Shown piece after piece: positions 52,283-61,760 of a stretch of DNA of 64,000 bases (positions are counted from its first letter, which is position 1; each line of letters opens with the position of its first letter). The position numbers were made by a program, and so were the translations under genes. The notes beneath the pieces are model-generated. The model ran no database searches. It was not told where the DNA came from and worked only from the letters and a program-made list of their open reading frames with translations. Origin of the DNA: Algoriphagus chordae. GTDB taxonomy: Bacteria > Bacteroidota > Bacteroidia > Cytophagales > Cyclobacteriaceae. Location of the stretch: assembly GCF_003254055.1 (NCBI RefSeq), contig NZ_QKZT01000022.1, positions 23,188-87,187 on the forward strand. Reading direction: 5' to 3'.

Positions 52283-52792
52283 ATGAAAAAAGTATTGCTT
52301 TTCGGAGCGTTGTTCGCGTTCCTAGGGCTTGCTGCTTACGCACAAGATGAGGAGACAGTCACAGATGAAGACTTGACTAAATATGCAAATGTAGAGGTGA
52401 CATTTGATAATTATGTGAATTCAAAAACAGATGAATTGAAAGCTATGATTTTGGAAAATGAGATTTTCCAGGGTGGTGGTAGATATAATGAGATCAAAGC
52501 AGCTTGGGGTGATGAGGCTAAAATGACTGAAGCTGAAGTTACAGATGAAGAAAAAGCTGCTTTTGAAGAAGTAAAAGAATTTCAAGGTTCTCTTCAGGGA
52601 GTTTTGAAAGAATATAAGACTAATTTGATCATGGACGAGGAAGTTCTTGGTGCTGGTACCTATAATAAAGTGTTAGCTGCAACTAAAGCTGATCCTGCTG
52701 TACAAGAGAAATTAGATACTATGATCGCTGAAATGAAAGCAAAGCAAGAAGCTGAAAAAGAAGATACTTCTGAGCCTACAGACGGAAAATAA
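52283..52792 (+). CDS. Exported acidic protein, DUF4168-like
   Basis: A protein of 169 residues with the start at the ATG at 52283, where the signal peptide MKKVLLFGALFAFLGLAAYA (cleavage at AQ/D) begins; upstream in-frame codons are ignored. The mature part is helical and acidic, DEDLTKYANVEVTFDNYV at the start, and AGTYNKVLAATKADPAVQEKL in the C-terminal half matching the DUF4168 end pattern (tYnki..Dp.lq). Another G-G-RYNEI motif occurs at about residue 63. The C-terminus is a low-complexity Glu/Lys tail. Role unknown, probably periplasmic. A strong terminator follows. Confidence 0.72.
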   Translation: MKKVLLFGALFAFLGLAAYAQDEETVTDEDLTKYANVEVTFDNYVNSKTDELKAMILENEIFQGGGRYNEIKAAWGDEAKMTEAEVTDEEKAAFEEVKEFQGSLQGVLKEYKTNLIMDEEVLGAGTYNKVLAATKADPAVQEKLDTMIAEMKAKQEAEKEDTSEPTDGK

Positions 52793-52817
52793 GATTTTAT
52801 TTACTCTTATTATGAAG

Positions 52818-52848
52818 ATGCCTCCCAATCGGGAGGCATTTTTTTTTA
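52818..52848 (+). terminator. Terminator of the DUF4168-like gene
   Basis: ATGCCTCCC and GGGAGGCAT pair around AATC, followed by TTTTTTTT. Confidence 0.93.
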
Positions 52849-52888
52849 ATTTCACACCAAGAGTCCCAAGCCTTCGTTTAGATAAAGT

Positions 52889-53911
52889 ATGAATTTCAAA
52901 AAGCTACCCCTCTCTATTATTCTTTGTTTTGTGTTGACAACTGTGCTCGCACAGGAAGAAGATATTTTCGGTATATCCGAGAAAGCCAAAAGCCCCAAAA
53001 GTGAATCTTCTATTGGCAATGTCGCTAGAAATGTGTTGGAGATGTTCAGTGTGGAACTATCTGGTGGGGGAGGCTATCAGCAATTTAGCACAAGCTTTTA
53101 TACTCCTAATCCTGGGCTATATCCTTTCACTAGGTATCAGAATCTTGATGGTGATCCCTTAGATATTTCGGAGGAAAATCCCTTGGAGATGCAAGGAGGA
53201 GACTGGGTGTTTCCAAACTGGAATGGAGGCCTAAGAATTAACCTATTCAACTTATTGACCATAGGTGGAGGCTTCGGTCAGGAGTGGGGCAATCTTGCTC
53301 CTATGCAAGGAGGCGACCATCAGTTTGATTTTGAAGGAGCTACCTATCAGGTGGATAAATTGTATGGAACCGTTGGGTTGGTGCTATATGATGCCAATAG
53401 AAGACGTGCCTTTCTCAATTGGAGATATAGGAATTACTCTTCTTCCAATCTGTATATGCAATCAGAGCTTAGACAGCGTGCTCGACAGAATTATCCATGG
53501 AGATTTATTTTTGAAGCTGAGTTTGGTAAGCTGAATCTGAAGAAGGCTTACGATCCAGCATTTGACAATGGTACAGATCCATATGTGCCAAGACTAGCGG
53601 TATCCGACAAGAATTACTACGGATTAGGCTTGAGGGTAGAACGTGACTTTTCGGAGTACACCAAAATGTTTATAAAAGGAGGGGCTGATTTCCGAAAATT
53701 CACTTATGCTGCAGCCGATTATTCTGAAGTGCAAGATCTTGATCAAAAAGTTTACGCCCTGCAAGCTGGGGTAGCGGTTCGCTTTCCGGGAACTAAGCGT
53801 TGCAAAATCGCTGGTTGTGGCGTCGTAATGAAGCATATGCACAACGGAATCGAGTACAGAGGCAGCGGAATTTTCAATTTTCAGAACCGAAAAGTAGGGC
53901 AGTGGTATTAA
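52889..53911 (+). CDS. Exported outer-membrane-barrel-like hypothetical protein
   Basis: A protein of 340 residues with a signal peptide (MNFKKLPLSIILCFVLTTVLAQ). From about 55 to 310 amphipathic strands alternate, many with Tyr, Trp and Phe at the ends (VELSGGGGYQQFSTSF, GGLRINLFNLLTIGGGFGQEW, RAFLNWRYRNYSSS, YYGLGLRVERDFSEY), which suggests a small outer-membrane beta-barrel. The C-terminus has CKIAGCGVVMKHMHNG, a Cys/His-rich motif that looks conserved but is not recognised. It ends in a Trp-Tyr pair. It precedes gyrA by 96 bases on the same strand. Confidence 0.75.
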   Translation: MNFKKLPLSIILCFVLTTVLAQEEDIFGISEKAKSPKSESSIGNVARNVLEMFSVELSGGGGYQQFSTSFYTPNPGLYPFTRYQNLDGDPLDISEENPLEMQGGDWVFPNWNGGLRINLFNLLTIGGGFGQEWGNLAPMQGGDHQFDFEGATYQVDKLYGTVGLVLYDANRRRAFLNWRYRNYSSSNLYMQSELRQRARQNYPWRFIFEAEFGKLNLKKAYDPAFDNGTDPYVPRLAVSDKNYYGLGLRVERDFSEYTKMFIKGGADFRKFTYAAADYSEVQDLDQKVYALQAGVAVRFPGTKRCKIAGCGVVMKHMHNGIEYRGSGIFNFQNRKVGQWY

Positions 53912-53969
53912 AGTCTTGATTATCGACATTGGACTTTATAATCTCTTTTCAAAACCAGTCGGTTTTTAC

Positions 53970-53976
53970 TATCTTG
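53970..53976 (+). promoter_or_regulatory. Possible gyrA promoter box
   Basis: TATCTTG resembles the -7 box TAnnTTTG with one T missing, and TTTTC lies 19 bases upstream. The distance to the gyrA start (31 bases) is plausible. Confidence 0.35.
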
Positions 53977-54007
53977 CAGCCTTAATCGACCCCGTGAATA
54001 GCATTAT

Positions 54008-56581
54008 ATGGCTCAAGGAGAAAACGAGAATATCATACCCATTAACATTGAAGAGGAAATGCGTGGTGCCTACATCGATTATTCGATGTCGGTTATTGTT
54101 TCAAGAGCGCTTCCTGATGTCCGTGATGGACTGAAACCAGTACACCGTCGAATCCTATTTGGGATGCAGGAACTGGGTGTATTACATAACAAATCTTATA
54201 AGAAATCTGCCAGAATTGTCGGTGAGGTACTAGGTAAGTATCACCCACATGGTGATTCTGCTGTGTACGAAACGATGGTTCGTATGGCGCAGCCTTGGTC
54301 TCTGAGATATCCTATGGTGGATGGTCAGGGTAACTTTGGTTCTGTCGATGGAGATAATCCTGCGGCGATGCGTTATACAGAAGCAAGACTAAAGCGTATA
54401 GCGGAAGAGCTTTTGGTAGATATCAATAAGGAGACTGTAGATTTTCAATTCAACTTTGATGACTCCCTGAAGGAGCCAATCGTATTGCCTGCAAAGGTTC
54501 CTGCACTTCTTTTGAATGGAGCTTCAGGTATTGCTGTAGGTATGGCGACGAATATGGCGCCTCACAATTTGGGAGAAGTCATAGACGGGATTGTAGCCTA
54601 CATCGATGATAATGAGATCACTGTGGAAGGATTGATGGAGCATATCATTGCCCCTGATTTCCCAACCGGCGGTATAATCTACGGTTACAATGGCGTAAAA
54701 GCTGCCTTTGAAACTGGCCGTGGTAGAGTAGTGATGCGTGGTAAAGCCAATGTTGAAATCAAAGATGGTGGAAATAAGGAGATGATTGTCATCACCGAGA
54801 TACCATATATGGTGAACAAGGCTAGCATGGTAGAGAAAACCGCCGCGCTGATCAATGAAAAGAAAATTGATGGAATTTCTGCAATTCGTGATGAGTCTGA
54901 CCGCTCAGGAATGCGAATTGTTTATGAACTGAAGCGTGACGCGATATCCAGCGTAGTATTAAATAATCTTTATAAGCATACACAGTTACAGACTTCATTC
55001 TCAGTGAATAACGTTGCCTTGGTAAAAGGCCGTCCACATACACTGAATCTGAAGGACATGATCGTTCACTATGTCAATCACCGCCATGAGGTAGTGATTC
55101 GTAGAACGGAATATGAGCTGAGAGAAGCAGAGAAGAGAGCACATATACTCCAAGGTTATCTGATTGCATTAGATCACTTGGATGAGGTGATTTCCTTGAT
55201 CAGAAGCTCTGCAGATCCTGAAACAGCTAGAAATGGCTTGATCGAGAAATTTGATCTGAGCGAAATTCAAGCAAGAGCGATTCTCGATATGAGATTGCAG
55301 CGATTGACTGGAATGGAGCGAGACAAGATTATCAATGAGTATAAAGAGATCATGGCTTTGATCGACGAGCTCAACGAAATCCTTGCAAGCGAAGAAAAAA
55401 GAATGGAAATCATCAAAGGCGAACTGGCAGAAATGAGAGCGCGCTATGCAGATGATAGAAGAACTGAAATCGAGCATAATGCAGAAGATTTCAGCTATGA
55501 AGATATGATTCCAAATGAGGAAGTGATTATCACTGTTTCTCATGAAGGATATGTGAAGCGTACAGCGCTTACAGAATATAGAACACAAGGTAGAGGAGGC
55601 GTAGGATCACGTGGTGTAAGTACCAAGCAAGATGATTTTACAGAGTATTTGTTCACTGCCTCTACGCATAATTACCTCTTGATCTTTACGGATAAAGGGA
55701 AGTTGTTCTGGTTGAAAACTTATGCAATTCCTGAAGGTTCTAAGACTTCTAAGGGTAGACCTATTCAAAACTTGATTAGCATAGAGCAAGATGATAAAAT
55801 CCGCTCTATCATTCAGGTAGCTGATCTGAATGATCAGGATTACCTAAACAATCACTTCTTGGTGATGGTGACCAAGAAAGGCGTTATCAAGAAAACTACA
55901 TTGGAGCAATACTCTCGTCCAAGGACTAACGGTATTATCGCACTGAATATCCGTGAGGATGATCAACTGGTGAATGTGGAAATGACTAATGGTAGTCAGC
56001 ACATCGTGATTGCAGCCAAATCTGGTAGAGCTATCCACTTCAATGAATCAGCTGTAAGACCAATGGGCCGTACTGCTACAGGTGTGAGAGCTATCAGGTT
56101 AAATGATGATAACGATTATGTGATTGGCATGGTATGTGCGTCTGAGGAAAATGCAACTTTACTAGTAGTTTCTGAAAAGGGCTACGGTAAGCGCTCTAAA
56201 CTTGACGAGTATAGAATCACCAATCGTGGAGGAAAGGGAGTAAAAGCAATGAGTGTTACTGAGAAAACCGGTACACTAGTCGCAATCAAAGAAGTAGTAG
56301 AATCTGATGATTTGATGATCATCAATAAGTCAGGCATTACCATTCGTATTTCTGTAGATGGCCTTCGTGTGATGGGAAGAGCTACTCAAGGAGTAAGATT
56401 GATTAAAGTCGGAGAAAATGACGAAATTTCCTCAGTTGAAAAAATATCAAAAGAGGAAGAAATAGAAGTCATCGAGGATGCGACAGTAATTACGGATGAA
56501 AATCCTGAAGCAAGCTCTGATGAGCCTTCCACTGACGAATCTGAGGATTCTTCTGAAGAAGGAAATGAAACTAACGATTAA
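54008..56581 (+). CDS. gyrA: DNA gyrase subunit A
   Basis: A type IIA topoisomerase subunit of 857 residues. The catalytic tyrosine is Tyr123 (MRYTEARLKRIAEE). The quinolone-resistance region HPHGDSAVYETMVRMAQ has Ser84 and Glu88, the wild-type pattern. The C-terminal beta-pinwheel (about 500-820) has several blades and a GyrA-box-like TNRGGKGVKAM near residue 740. The last 40 residues form an acidic tail (about 815-857), rich in Glu, Asp and Ser, without a DNA-binding motif. It lies 27 bases before the TPR gene, so the two may share a transcript. Confidence 0.98.
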   Translation: MAQGENENIIPINIEEEMRGAYIDYSMSVIVSRALPDVRDGLKPVHRRILFGMQELGVLHNKSYKKSARIVGEVLGKYHPHGDSAVYETMVRMAQPWSLRYPMVDGQGNFGSVDGDNPAAMRYTEARLKRIAEELLVDINKETVDFQFNFDDSLKEPIVLPAKVPALLLNGASGIAVGMATNMAPHNLGEVIDGIVAYIDDNEITVEGLMEHIIAPDFPTGGIIYGYNGVKAAFETGRGRVVMRGKANVEIKDGGNKEMIVITEIPYMVNKASMVEKTAALINEKKIDGISAIRDESDRSGMRIVYELKRDAISSVVLNNLYKHTQLQTSFSVNNVALVKGRPHTLNLKDMIVHYVNHRHEVVIRRTEYELREAEKRAHILQGYLIALDHLDEVISLIRSSADPETARNGLIEKFDLSEIQARAILDMRLQRLTGMERDKIINEYKEIMALIDELNEILASEEKRMEIIKGELAEMRARYADDRRTEIEHNAEDFSYEDMIPNEEVIITVSHEGYVKRTALTEYRTQGRGGVGSRGVSTKQDDFTEYLFTASTHNYLLIFTDKGKLFWLKTYAIPEGSKTSKGRPIQNLISIEQDDKIRSIIQVADLNDQDYLNNHFLVMVTKKGVIKKTTLEQYSRPRTNGIIALNIREDDQLVNVEMTNGSQHIVIAAKSGRAIHFNESAVRPMGRTATGVRAIRLNDDNDYVIGMVCASEENATLLVVSEKGYGKRSKLDEYRITNRGGKGVKAMSVTEKTGTLVAIKEVVESDDLMIINKSGITIRISVDGLRVMGRATQGVRLIKVGENDEISSVEKISKEEEIEVIEDATVITDENPEASSDEPSTDESEDSSEEGNETND

Positions 56582-56608
56582 CCAACCAAACAAGAAAAAT
56601 ACGCTAAA

Positions 56609-57820
56609 ATGAAGAAGCTAATTCTATCAATGGCCTTGATCGGTGCAACGACCTTGGCTTTTGGACAAAAAAAAGTGGTTCGATCTGCACAGAAGAATTT
56701 TAAATCTGGCGATCTAACTGAAGCCCTTGCAGAAGTAGAAGCGGCCACTGCTGATCCAGAAACAGGTAGCGATCCTGCCACTTATCTTTTAAAAGCACAA
56801 ATTGAAACCAAAATGTTTGGTTCAGATTCATCTAATACAGCCTCAACTGTTGAGACAGGTCAAGTTGCATTAGATACTTATAACAAGGCTTTTGAAATGG
56901 CTGGATCTGATAAAGAAGATGGTGTAGGAGAAGAAGTTTATACGGAAGACATGCCAGGTGTTCCGGACAATCTTAGACCATATTCTATTTACACGCTAAA
57001 AAATGTAGCATTCGACAAAGCACTCGAAAGATATAATGCTGAAGATCAAGAAATGGCTTACCATTTCTTTGACTTAGCTGGACAAGTAGACCTTATGGAT
57101 ACTACGGTTCATTATAATGCAGGTTTTATAGCAAATGATTTGGGTATGTTTGAGGAGGCCAAAAAGCATTTTGGATACCTACTTGAAGTACCTGATTACA
57201 ATAAGTTGACTGTTTATTACCTATTGGTTCAGATTGCTAGTGGTGAGGATAAAAATCCAGAAGAAGCATACGATATCATCATGAGAGGTAGAGAGGATTA
57301 TCCTGAGGACAAAGTTCTTGCAGAATATGAGATCCAATTATTACTTCAGTTAAACAAAATGGACGAAGCAATGGCTTCTATCCAGGAAGCATTGAAAAAT
57401 GATCCAAACAACGCTGGAATCCTATTGAGATCAGGTTACCTAAGAGAGCAGGCTGGTGATATAGATGGAGCACTAGAAGATTATAAAAAGTCTGTTGTTG
57501 CAGACCCTGAGTTTTACGATGGCAACTATTATACTGGTGCGCTATTGCTAGAGAAGTCAAGAGAAATTCTTGCTGAATTGAATTCACTTTCTGATGAGGA
57601 ATGGGAAGCTAAGTCAAAATCAATGGGGGATGAAGCAAATCTTCACTACGAGGAAGCAATACCTTACTTTGAGAAAGCATTGGAAATCAGGCCTGATAAT
57701 ACCGATGTAATGGCTATTCTGTTCAGAGTTCATGCAAGATTGAAAAATGATGCTGAAGCAGATAAGTACAACAAGATGTTGATCGAAAAAGTAGGGCCGA
57801 ACTGGCAAGAAACTATGTAA
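56609..57820 (+). CDS. Exported TPR-repeat protein
   Basis: A protein of 403 residues with a signal peptide (MKKLILSMALIGATTLAFGQ). Tetratricopeptide-like helices are visible in several positions: AQKNFKSGDLTEALAEVEAA (about 25), DLGMFEEAKKHFGYLLEVP (about 178), LLLQLNKMDEAMASIQEALK (about 245), REQAGDIDGALEDYKKSVVADP (about 280) and EEAIPYFEKALEIRPDN (about 345). It probably scaffolds an envelope complex. It follows gyrA with a gap of 27 bases and ends in a good terminator. Confidence 0.88.
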   Translation: MKKLILSMALIGATTLAFGQKKVVRSAQKNFKSGDLTEALAEVEAATADPETGSDPATYLLKAQIETKMFGSDSSNTASTVETGQVALDTYNKAFEMAGSDKEDGVGEEVYTEDMPGVPDNLRPYSIYTLKNVAFDKALERYNAEDQEMAYHFFDLAGQVDLMDTTVHYNAGFIANDLGMFEEAKKHFGYLLEVPDYNKLTVYYLLVQIASGEDKNPEEAYDIIMRGREDYPEDKVLAEYEIQLLLQLNKMDEAMASIQEALKNDPNNAGILLRSGYLREQAGDIDGALEDYKKSVVADPEFYDGNYYTGALLLEKSREILAELNSLSDEEWEAKSKSMGDEANLHYEEAIPYFEKALEIRPDNTDVMAILFRVHARLKNDAEADKYNKMLIEKVGPNWQETM

Positions 57821-57839
57821 TTCGAAATTTATATAAAAG

Positions 57840-57872
57840 AAGCCTCTGGATTTGATTTCAGAGGCTTTTTTG
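57840..57872 (+). terminator. Terminator of the gyrA-TPR unit
   Basis: AAGCCTCTG and CAGAGGCTT pair around a 10-base loop and are followed by TTTTT, 20 bases past the stop codon. Confidence 0.92.
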
Positions 57873-57950
57873 TGTTTTAGATATTCTTATTTGATTTCCT
57901 TATTAGCTAAATCTCTGGAAAAATAGATAGGCTGCCTTTTACAATATTTT

Positions 57951-57958
57951 TATCTTTG
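57951..57958 (+). promoter_or_regulatory. Promoter -7 box of the deacylase gene
   Basis: TATCTTTG is a perfect match to the Bacteroidota -7 consensus TAnnTTTG, and the start codon is 23 bases further. The -33 element is not clear. Confidence 0.5.
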
Positions 57959-57980
57959 CCACCAGAAATTCACAGTAGCG

Positions 57981-59114
57981 ATGCGATTGCAAGTAGTACT
58001 TAGTATAGTGTGTATATTTTTTTTGGGACTGATTTCAAACCAAGTTGACGCGCAAACCAAAAAATACATTGAAGTTTCCTATGACCAAGGACCGATCATT
58101 GGTAACAATAAAGACTGGGCTAATGAACTCATTGATAAAATCGATTATTCTGCATTTGACTTAAGGTTTGGATGGAGAAGTAGCAAGAATACTTACTATA
58201 ATTACATCAACAGATACCCGAGTTACGGTGTGGGATTTACCTCAGCGCTCAATTATTATTCGGAAATAGGGAGACCAATGGGCGTTTATGCTTTTGGAGA
58301 ATTTCCGTTTGGGAGGAATGTTTTTCACCGGAAACTCAATTTCAGCTATTTTGCTCAAATTGGTTTGGGTTTCAATATGAATCCCTATGACGCAGAAAGC
58401 AATCCTTTAAATGGTTTTGTGAGTACGGCAGTCAATATACACGTCCATTTCGGCTTGAAAGCTTCCTATAGGTTTTCGGATACCTTCGAAGGTTTCACTT
58501 CCATAGGAACCAAGCATTATTCAAATGGATCAATTAAAAAACCGAATTCAGGAATTAATTTCATTCCAATAGCGATAGGCTTACGAGTAAACCTTGACAA
58601 AGAGCCTTTCAACCCAGGGGGCAAACCTGATTTTCCTCCTTTAGAAAAAAGAGGTTTTTGGAATATTGCCGCTTACACAGGATTAAAGAGTTATGATATT
58701 GGTGAGAAAACCTATTTTAGAGGAGGTTTGGGACTGAATTATCTATGGGAGCTTTCTTACAAATACCGAGCTGGCTTAGGTATAGATTGGTTTTATGGAG
58801 CAGGTGCCAGTGAAAGATATCCTGATGAGAATATTACATTTTTTGATGTTAACTCTTTTGCGGTAGTAGGCTCCTGGGAATGGAAGCTTTCTGAGCGAGT
58901 TTATATGCCTATTGCCTTAGGAGTGTATATCAGTAGAGCACACTATAATCAAGAGGTATCAAGTTTCTATGAGCGTATAGGCATTCGATATAGGATGAAT
59001 AATAATATGTTTACAGGCATTCAGATCAAGGCGCATAAAGCCAAAGCTGATTTCTTTGAGTTTACCTTTGGATATACTATCCCTGGTAAAGTGAGGAAAA
59101 TCGTTAATCACTAA
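57981..59114 (+). CDS. PagL-like acyloxyacyl hydrolase (lipid A deacylase)
   Basis: A protein of 377 residues with a signal peptide (MRLQVVLSIVCIFFLGLIS, cleavage near DAQ). The N-terminal half (about 25-200) is an outer-membrane PagL barrel: the HxSN active-site motif is His179-Tyr-Ser181-Asn in GTKHYSNGSIKKPNSG. In Pseudomonas PagL, His, Ser and a Glu form the triad; the Glu is not identifiable here. The C-terminal half (about 220-377) repeats barrel-like strands (GGLGLNYLWELSYKYRAGLGI), so the protein may be a larger or duplicated barrel. It would remove a 3-O acyl chain from lipid A. Confidence 0.83.
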   Translation: MRLQVVLSIVCIFFLGLISNQVDAQTKKYIEVSYDQGPIIGNNKDWANELIDKIDYSAFDLRFGWRSSKNTYYNYINRYPSYGVGFTSALNYYSEIGRPMGVYAFGEFPFGRNVFHRKLNFSYFAQIGLGFNMNPYDAESNPLNGFVSTAVNIHVHFGLKASYRFSDTFEGFTSIGTKHYSNGSIKKPNSGINFIPIAIGLRVNLDKEPFNPGGKPDFPPLEKRGFWNIAAYTGLKSYDIGEKTYFRGGLGLNYLWELSYKYRAGLGIDWFYGAGASERYPDENITFFDVNSFAVVGSWEWKLSERVYMPIALGVYISRAHYNQEVSSFYERIGIRYRMNNNMFTGIQIKAHKAKADFFEFTFGYTIPGKVRKIVNH

Positions 59115-59196
59115 GTGATTTTGACTCCTTTAATCAAAAAACATTTTTATTTCCCTTGGTCTTGTTTTAGCTTGTAAGGACAATATACACCCACAT

Positions 59197-61653
59197 ATGA
59201 ACAAGCCTATCTTGCTCAGATCATTAGCAATACTTTACTTCTTGCTGAACTCTTTGATCTGTGTTTCACAATCCCTTCCATCTTCCGAGATATACCATCA
59301 GCTACTTACACTCAAGGAAACCAAGAGAGTCCTGTACGTGGCTGCGCATCCTGATGATGAAAACACGCAGCTGATTGCCGCCCTAGGCAATGGAGAACAT
59401 GTGCAAGTAGCCTATTTGAGCTTAACAAGAGGTGATGGAGGACAGAATCTACTTGGCAAAGAACTCGGTATTGAACTGGGACAAATCCGGACTCAGGAAT
59501 TGCTTCGGGCCCGTGAGACGGATGGTGGAAGACAATTCTTTACTAGAGCGATGGACTTTGGTTACTCCAAGAATCCAGATGAAACCTTACAGAATTGGGA
59601 TAAACAAAAGGTGCTTGCTGATGTAGTATGGGTAATACGAAATTTCAGGCCTGATATCATTATCACACGATTCAATACAATTCCAGGCGGTAATCATGGG
59701 CATCACACCACTTCTGCGATTTTAGCAGAAGAAGCTTTTGACTTGGCAGCAGATCCAAGCTCTTTTCCAGAACAATTGAAGTATGTGGAAACTTGGCAGC
59801 CAAGACGGATTTTCTGGAACTCATACAATTTTGGGGGAGAATTTGTAGCAGATAAATCGGCGAAATATGCGGTTTTTCAAGTAGGTGAATTTAATAGCTT
59901 GCTCGGCGAAACCTACAGTCAAATAGCCGCCAACAGCCGTACCATGCATAAATCGCAGGGTTTTGGAGCCACACCAAGGATAGGTGCAGCTGTAGATCAT
60001 TTACAATTTATCAAGGGGGAATCCTTTGAAACTTCAGCTTTCGAAGGGATTCCTAATCGCTGGAATGAGCTAGACGGAGGGAATGAAATCGAGACTTTGA
60101 TTGAAACTGCCATTGAGAGATTTGACTTCAAAGATCCAGTAGTAAATCTTAAATCCTTGATGCAAATCCGGGCTAAGCTGCTAGCAATTAATTCAAAACC
60201 TACCTGGGTTAGCGAAAAGGCAAAGAAGATAGATGAGTTAATTTTTGAAGTTTTGGGGCTGAAAATGGAATTGGTTACCAATCAGGAACTAGGTTATGCT
60301 GGCGAAAAGATCAAGGCCAATCTAGTTGTTAACAATCCTTCTGTGGTGTTGCTTTCAGGCCTTTCTTTAGAGCTTTACGGTGATGCCTATGCCGAGAAGA
60401 ATAAAGTAATTACGAATAATGAGCCGGTTATTGTTCCTGTTAATTTCCAGATTCCAGTAGATGAGCCACTTTCTCAGCCATATTGGTTGGTCAATCCAGT
60501 AGTAGATGCAATCTACGATGTGAAGGATCAGCTTTTAATAGGAAAGCCTTTCAATGACATGAAGGTGGGAGGTACTCTAACTTTCAAAATAGATGATCAG
60601 ATATTCAATACAGCTATTCCTTTAGAGTACAAATACAACGATCAGGTGGATGGCGAAGTGAAACAACCATTTACCATTATTCCAGAAATAGACTTAGATG
60701 TTTCAGATGAAAATGTGTTTTTGATTTCTGGCGTAAATCCAGTTGTTACCGTTTCGGTCAGTTTCCATGGTGAAATGAAAAAGGGGGAATTGACTTTTAA
60801 AAATCTAACTGAGGCTGAATTTGAGATTGTAGCTGAAGAAGAGATTGCCAGTCTCAAGAAAAAGATTTACTCAGTTTCTTTCAAATTGGATAAGAATGAA
60901 AAACGTGAAGTAGTAGCGCAGTTTACCACTAATGAGGGTAAAACTTTTGATCAAGACACCCATAGGATTTCCTACAAGCATATTCCAAACCTGACTTATT
61001 TTTCCCCAGCAGCTATGAACTTGATCCAACAGGATTGGAAAATTTCTGGAGCTGAGATCGGTTACATTATGGGAGCTGGAGATGATGTTCCTGCGGTTCT
61101 TTCTTCCTTAGGATATAAGGTCACTGAAATCACAGATTTTTCCTTAGCCAATCTTTCTCAGTTCAAAAGTATCGTAGTGGGAATCAGGGCATACAATACC
61201 AATGTGGCCCTTGCTGCCAATCAGCAAAATCTAATGGCCTATATTGAAAATGGAGGGACTGTAGTGGCTCAGTACAATGTAAGTCGTCCGCTTCTGATTG
61301 AAAATCTTGGTCCTTATCCATTTAAGATCAGCAGAGATAGAGTGACGGTAGAAAATTCTCCTTTTACGGCGGACTGGAATCATCCGATTTTGGCTGGACC
61401 AAATAAAATAACAACAGCCGATTTCGACGATTGGATCCAGGAAAGAGGATTGTATTTTGAAACTGATATTGCAGCAGAATATTCAACTCCACTGACTTTC
61501 CAAGACCCAAATGAGGATCCATTGAATGGCTCATTGATTTATGCCAAATATGGCAAAGGCACTTACATTTACACAGGGATCTCTTTCTTTAGAGAGTTGC
61601 CAGCTGGAGTGCCAGGAGCGACTAAATTATTTATCAACTTGATCGAGCAATAG
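59197..61653 (+). CDS. Exported PIG-L deacetylase fused to a GATase/ThuA-like domain
   Basis: A protein of 818 residues with a signal peptide (MNKPILLRSLAILYFLLNSL). The PIG-L (LmbE) domain at about 42-300 has the zinc motif AHPDDEN (His51) and a second His pair GGNHGHHTTSA (about 170); this family deacetylates N-acetylglucosamine-type compounds. A long beta-rich linker follows (about 330-600). The last 220 residues form a class I GATase-like or ThuA-like fold (IGYIMGAGDDVPAVLSSLGY, FKSIVVGIRAYNT, GGTVVAQYN, GTYIYTGISFFRELP) without an obvious catalytic Cys. Probably a periplasmic or surface enzyme on acetylated glycans. The 34-residue membrane protein starts 2 bases past its stop. Confidence 0.9.
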   Translation: MNKPILLRSLAILYFLLNSLICVSQSLPSSEIYHQLLTLKETKRVLYVAAHPDDENTQLIAALGNGEHVQVAYLSLTRGDGGQNLLGKELGIELGQIRTQELLRARETDGGRQFFTRAMDFGYSKNPDETLQNWDKQKVLADVVWVIRNFRPDIIITRFNTIPGGNHGHHTTSAILAEEAFDLAADPSSFPEQLKYVETWQPRRIFWNSYNFGGEFVADKSAKYAVFQVGEFNSLLGETYSQIAANSRTMHKSQGFGATPRIGAAVDHLQFIKGESFETSAFEGIPNRWNELDGGNEIETLIETAIERFDFKDPVVNLKSLMQIRAKLLAINSKPTWVSEKAKKIDELIFEVLGLKMELVTNQELGYAGEKIKANLVVNNPSVVLLSGLSLELYGDAYAEKNKVITNNEPVIVPVNFQIPVDEPLSQPYWLVNPVVDAIYDVKDQLLIGKPFNDMKVGGTLTFKIDDQIFNTAIPLEYKYNDQVDGEVKQPFTIIPEIDLDVSDENVFLISGVNPVVTVSVSFHGEMKKGELTFKNLTEAEFEIVAEEEIASLKKKIYSVSFKLDKNEKREVVAQFTTNEGKTFDQDTHRISYKHIPNLTYFSPAAMNLIQQDWKISGAEIGYIMGAGDDVPAVLSSLGYKVTEITDFSLANLSQFKSIVVGIRAYNTNVALAANQQNLMAYIENGGTVVAQYNVSRPLLIENLGPYPFKISRDRVTVENSPFTADWNHPILAGPNKITTADFDDWIQERGLYFETDIAAEYSTPLTFQDPNEDPLNGSLIYAKYGKGTYIYTGISFFRELPAGVPGATKLFINLIEQ

Positions 61654-61655
61654 TT

Positions 61656-61760
61656 TTGGAGGAAAAACGAATACGTTGGAAATACCTATATGCAGGATTA
61701 ATTGTCTGCCTTTTTGTACTGTTAGCCTTGTTTTATTGGCTTAATATAGCCTACGCATGA
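61656..61760 (+). CDS. 34-residue membrane protein, likely partner of the symporter
   Basis: A small reading frame starting at TTG, two bases after the deacetylase stop. It gives a basic N-terminus (MEEKRIRWKYLYAG) and one hydrophobic helix (LIVCLFVLLALFYWLNIAYA). Its stop codon overlaps the symporter start as ATGA (61757-61760), a strong sign of coupled translation. A GGAGG at 61658-61662 overlaps its own start and so cannot be its ribosome site; the start is inferred. Some sodium symporters have such small membrane partners (for example YjcH with ActP and YhdT with PanF), but homology to these was not checked. It may be an assembly or regulatory subunit. Confidence 0.7.
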   Translation: MEEKRIRWKYLYAGLIVCLFVLLALFYWLNIAYA

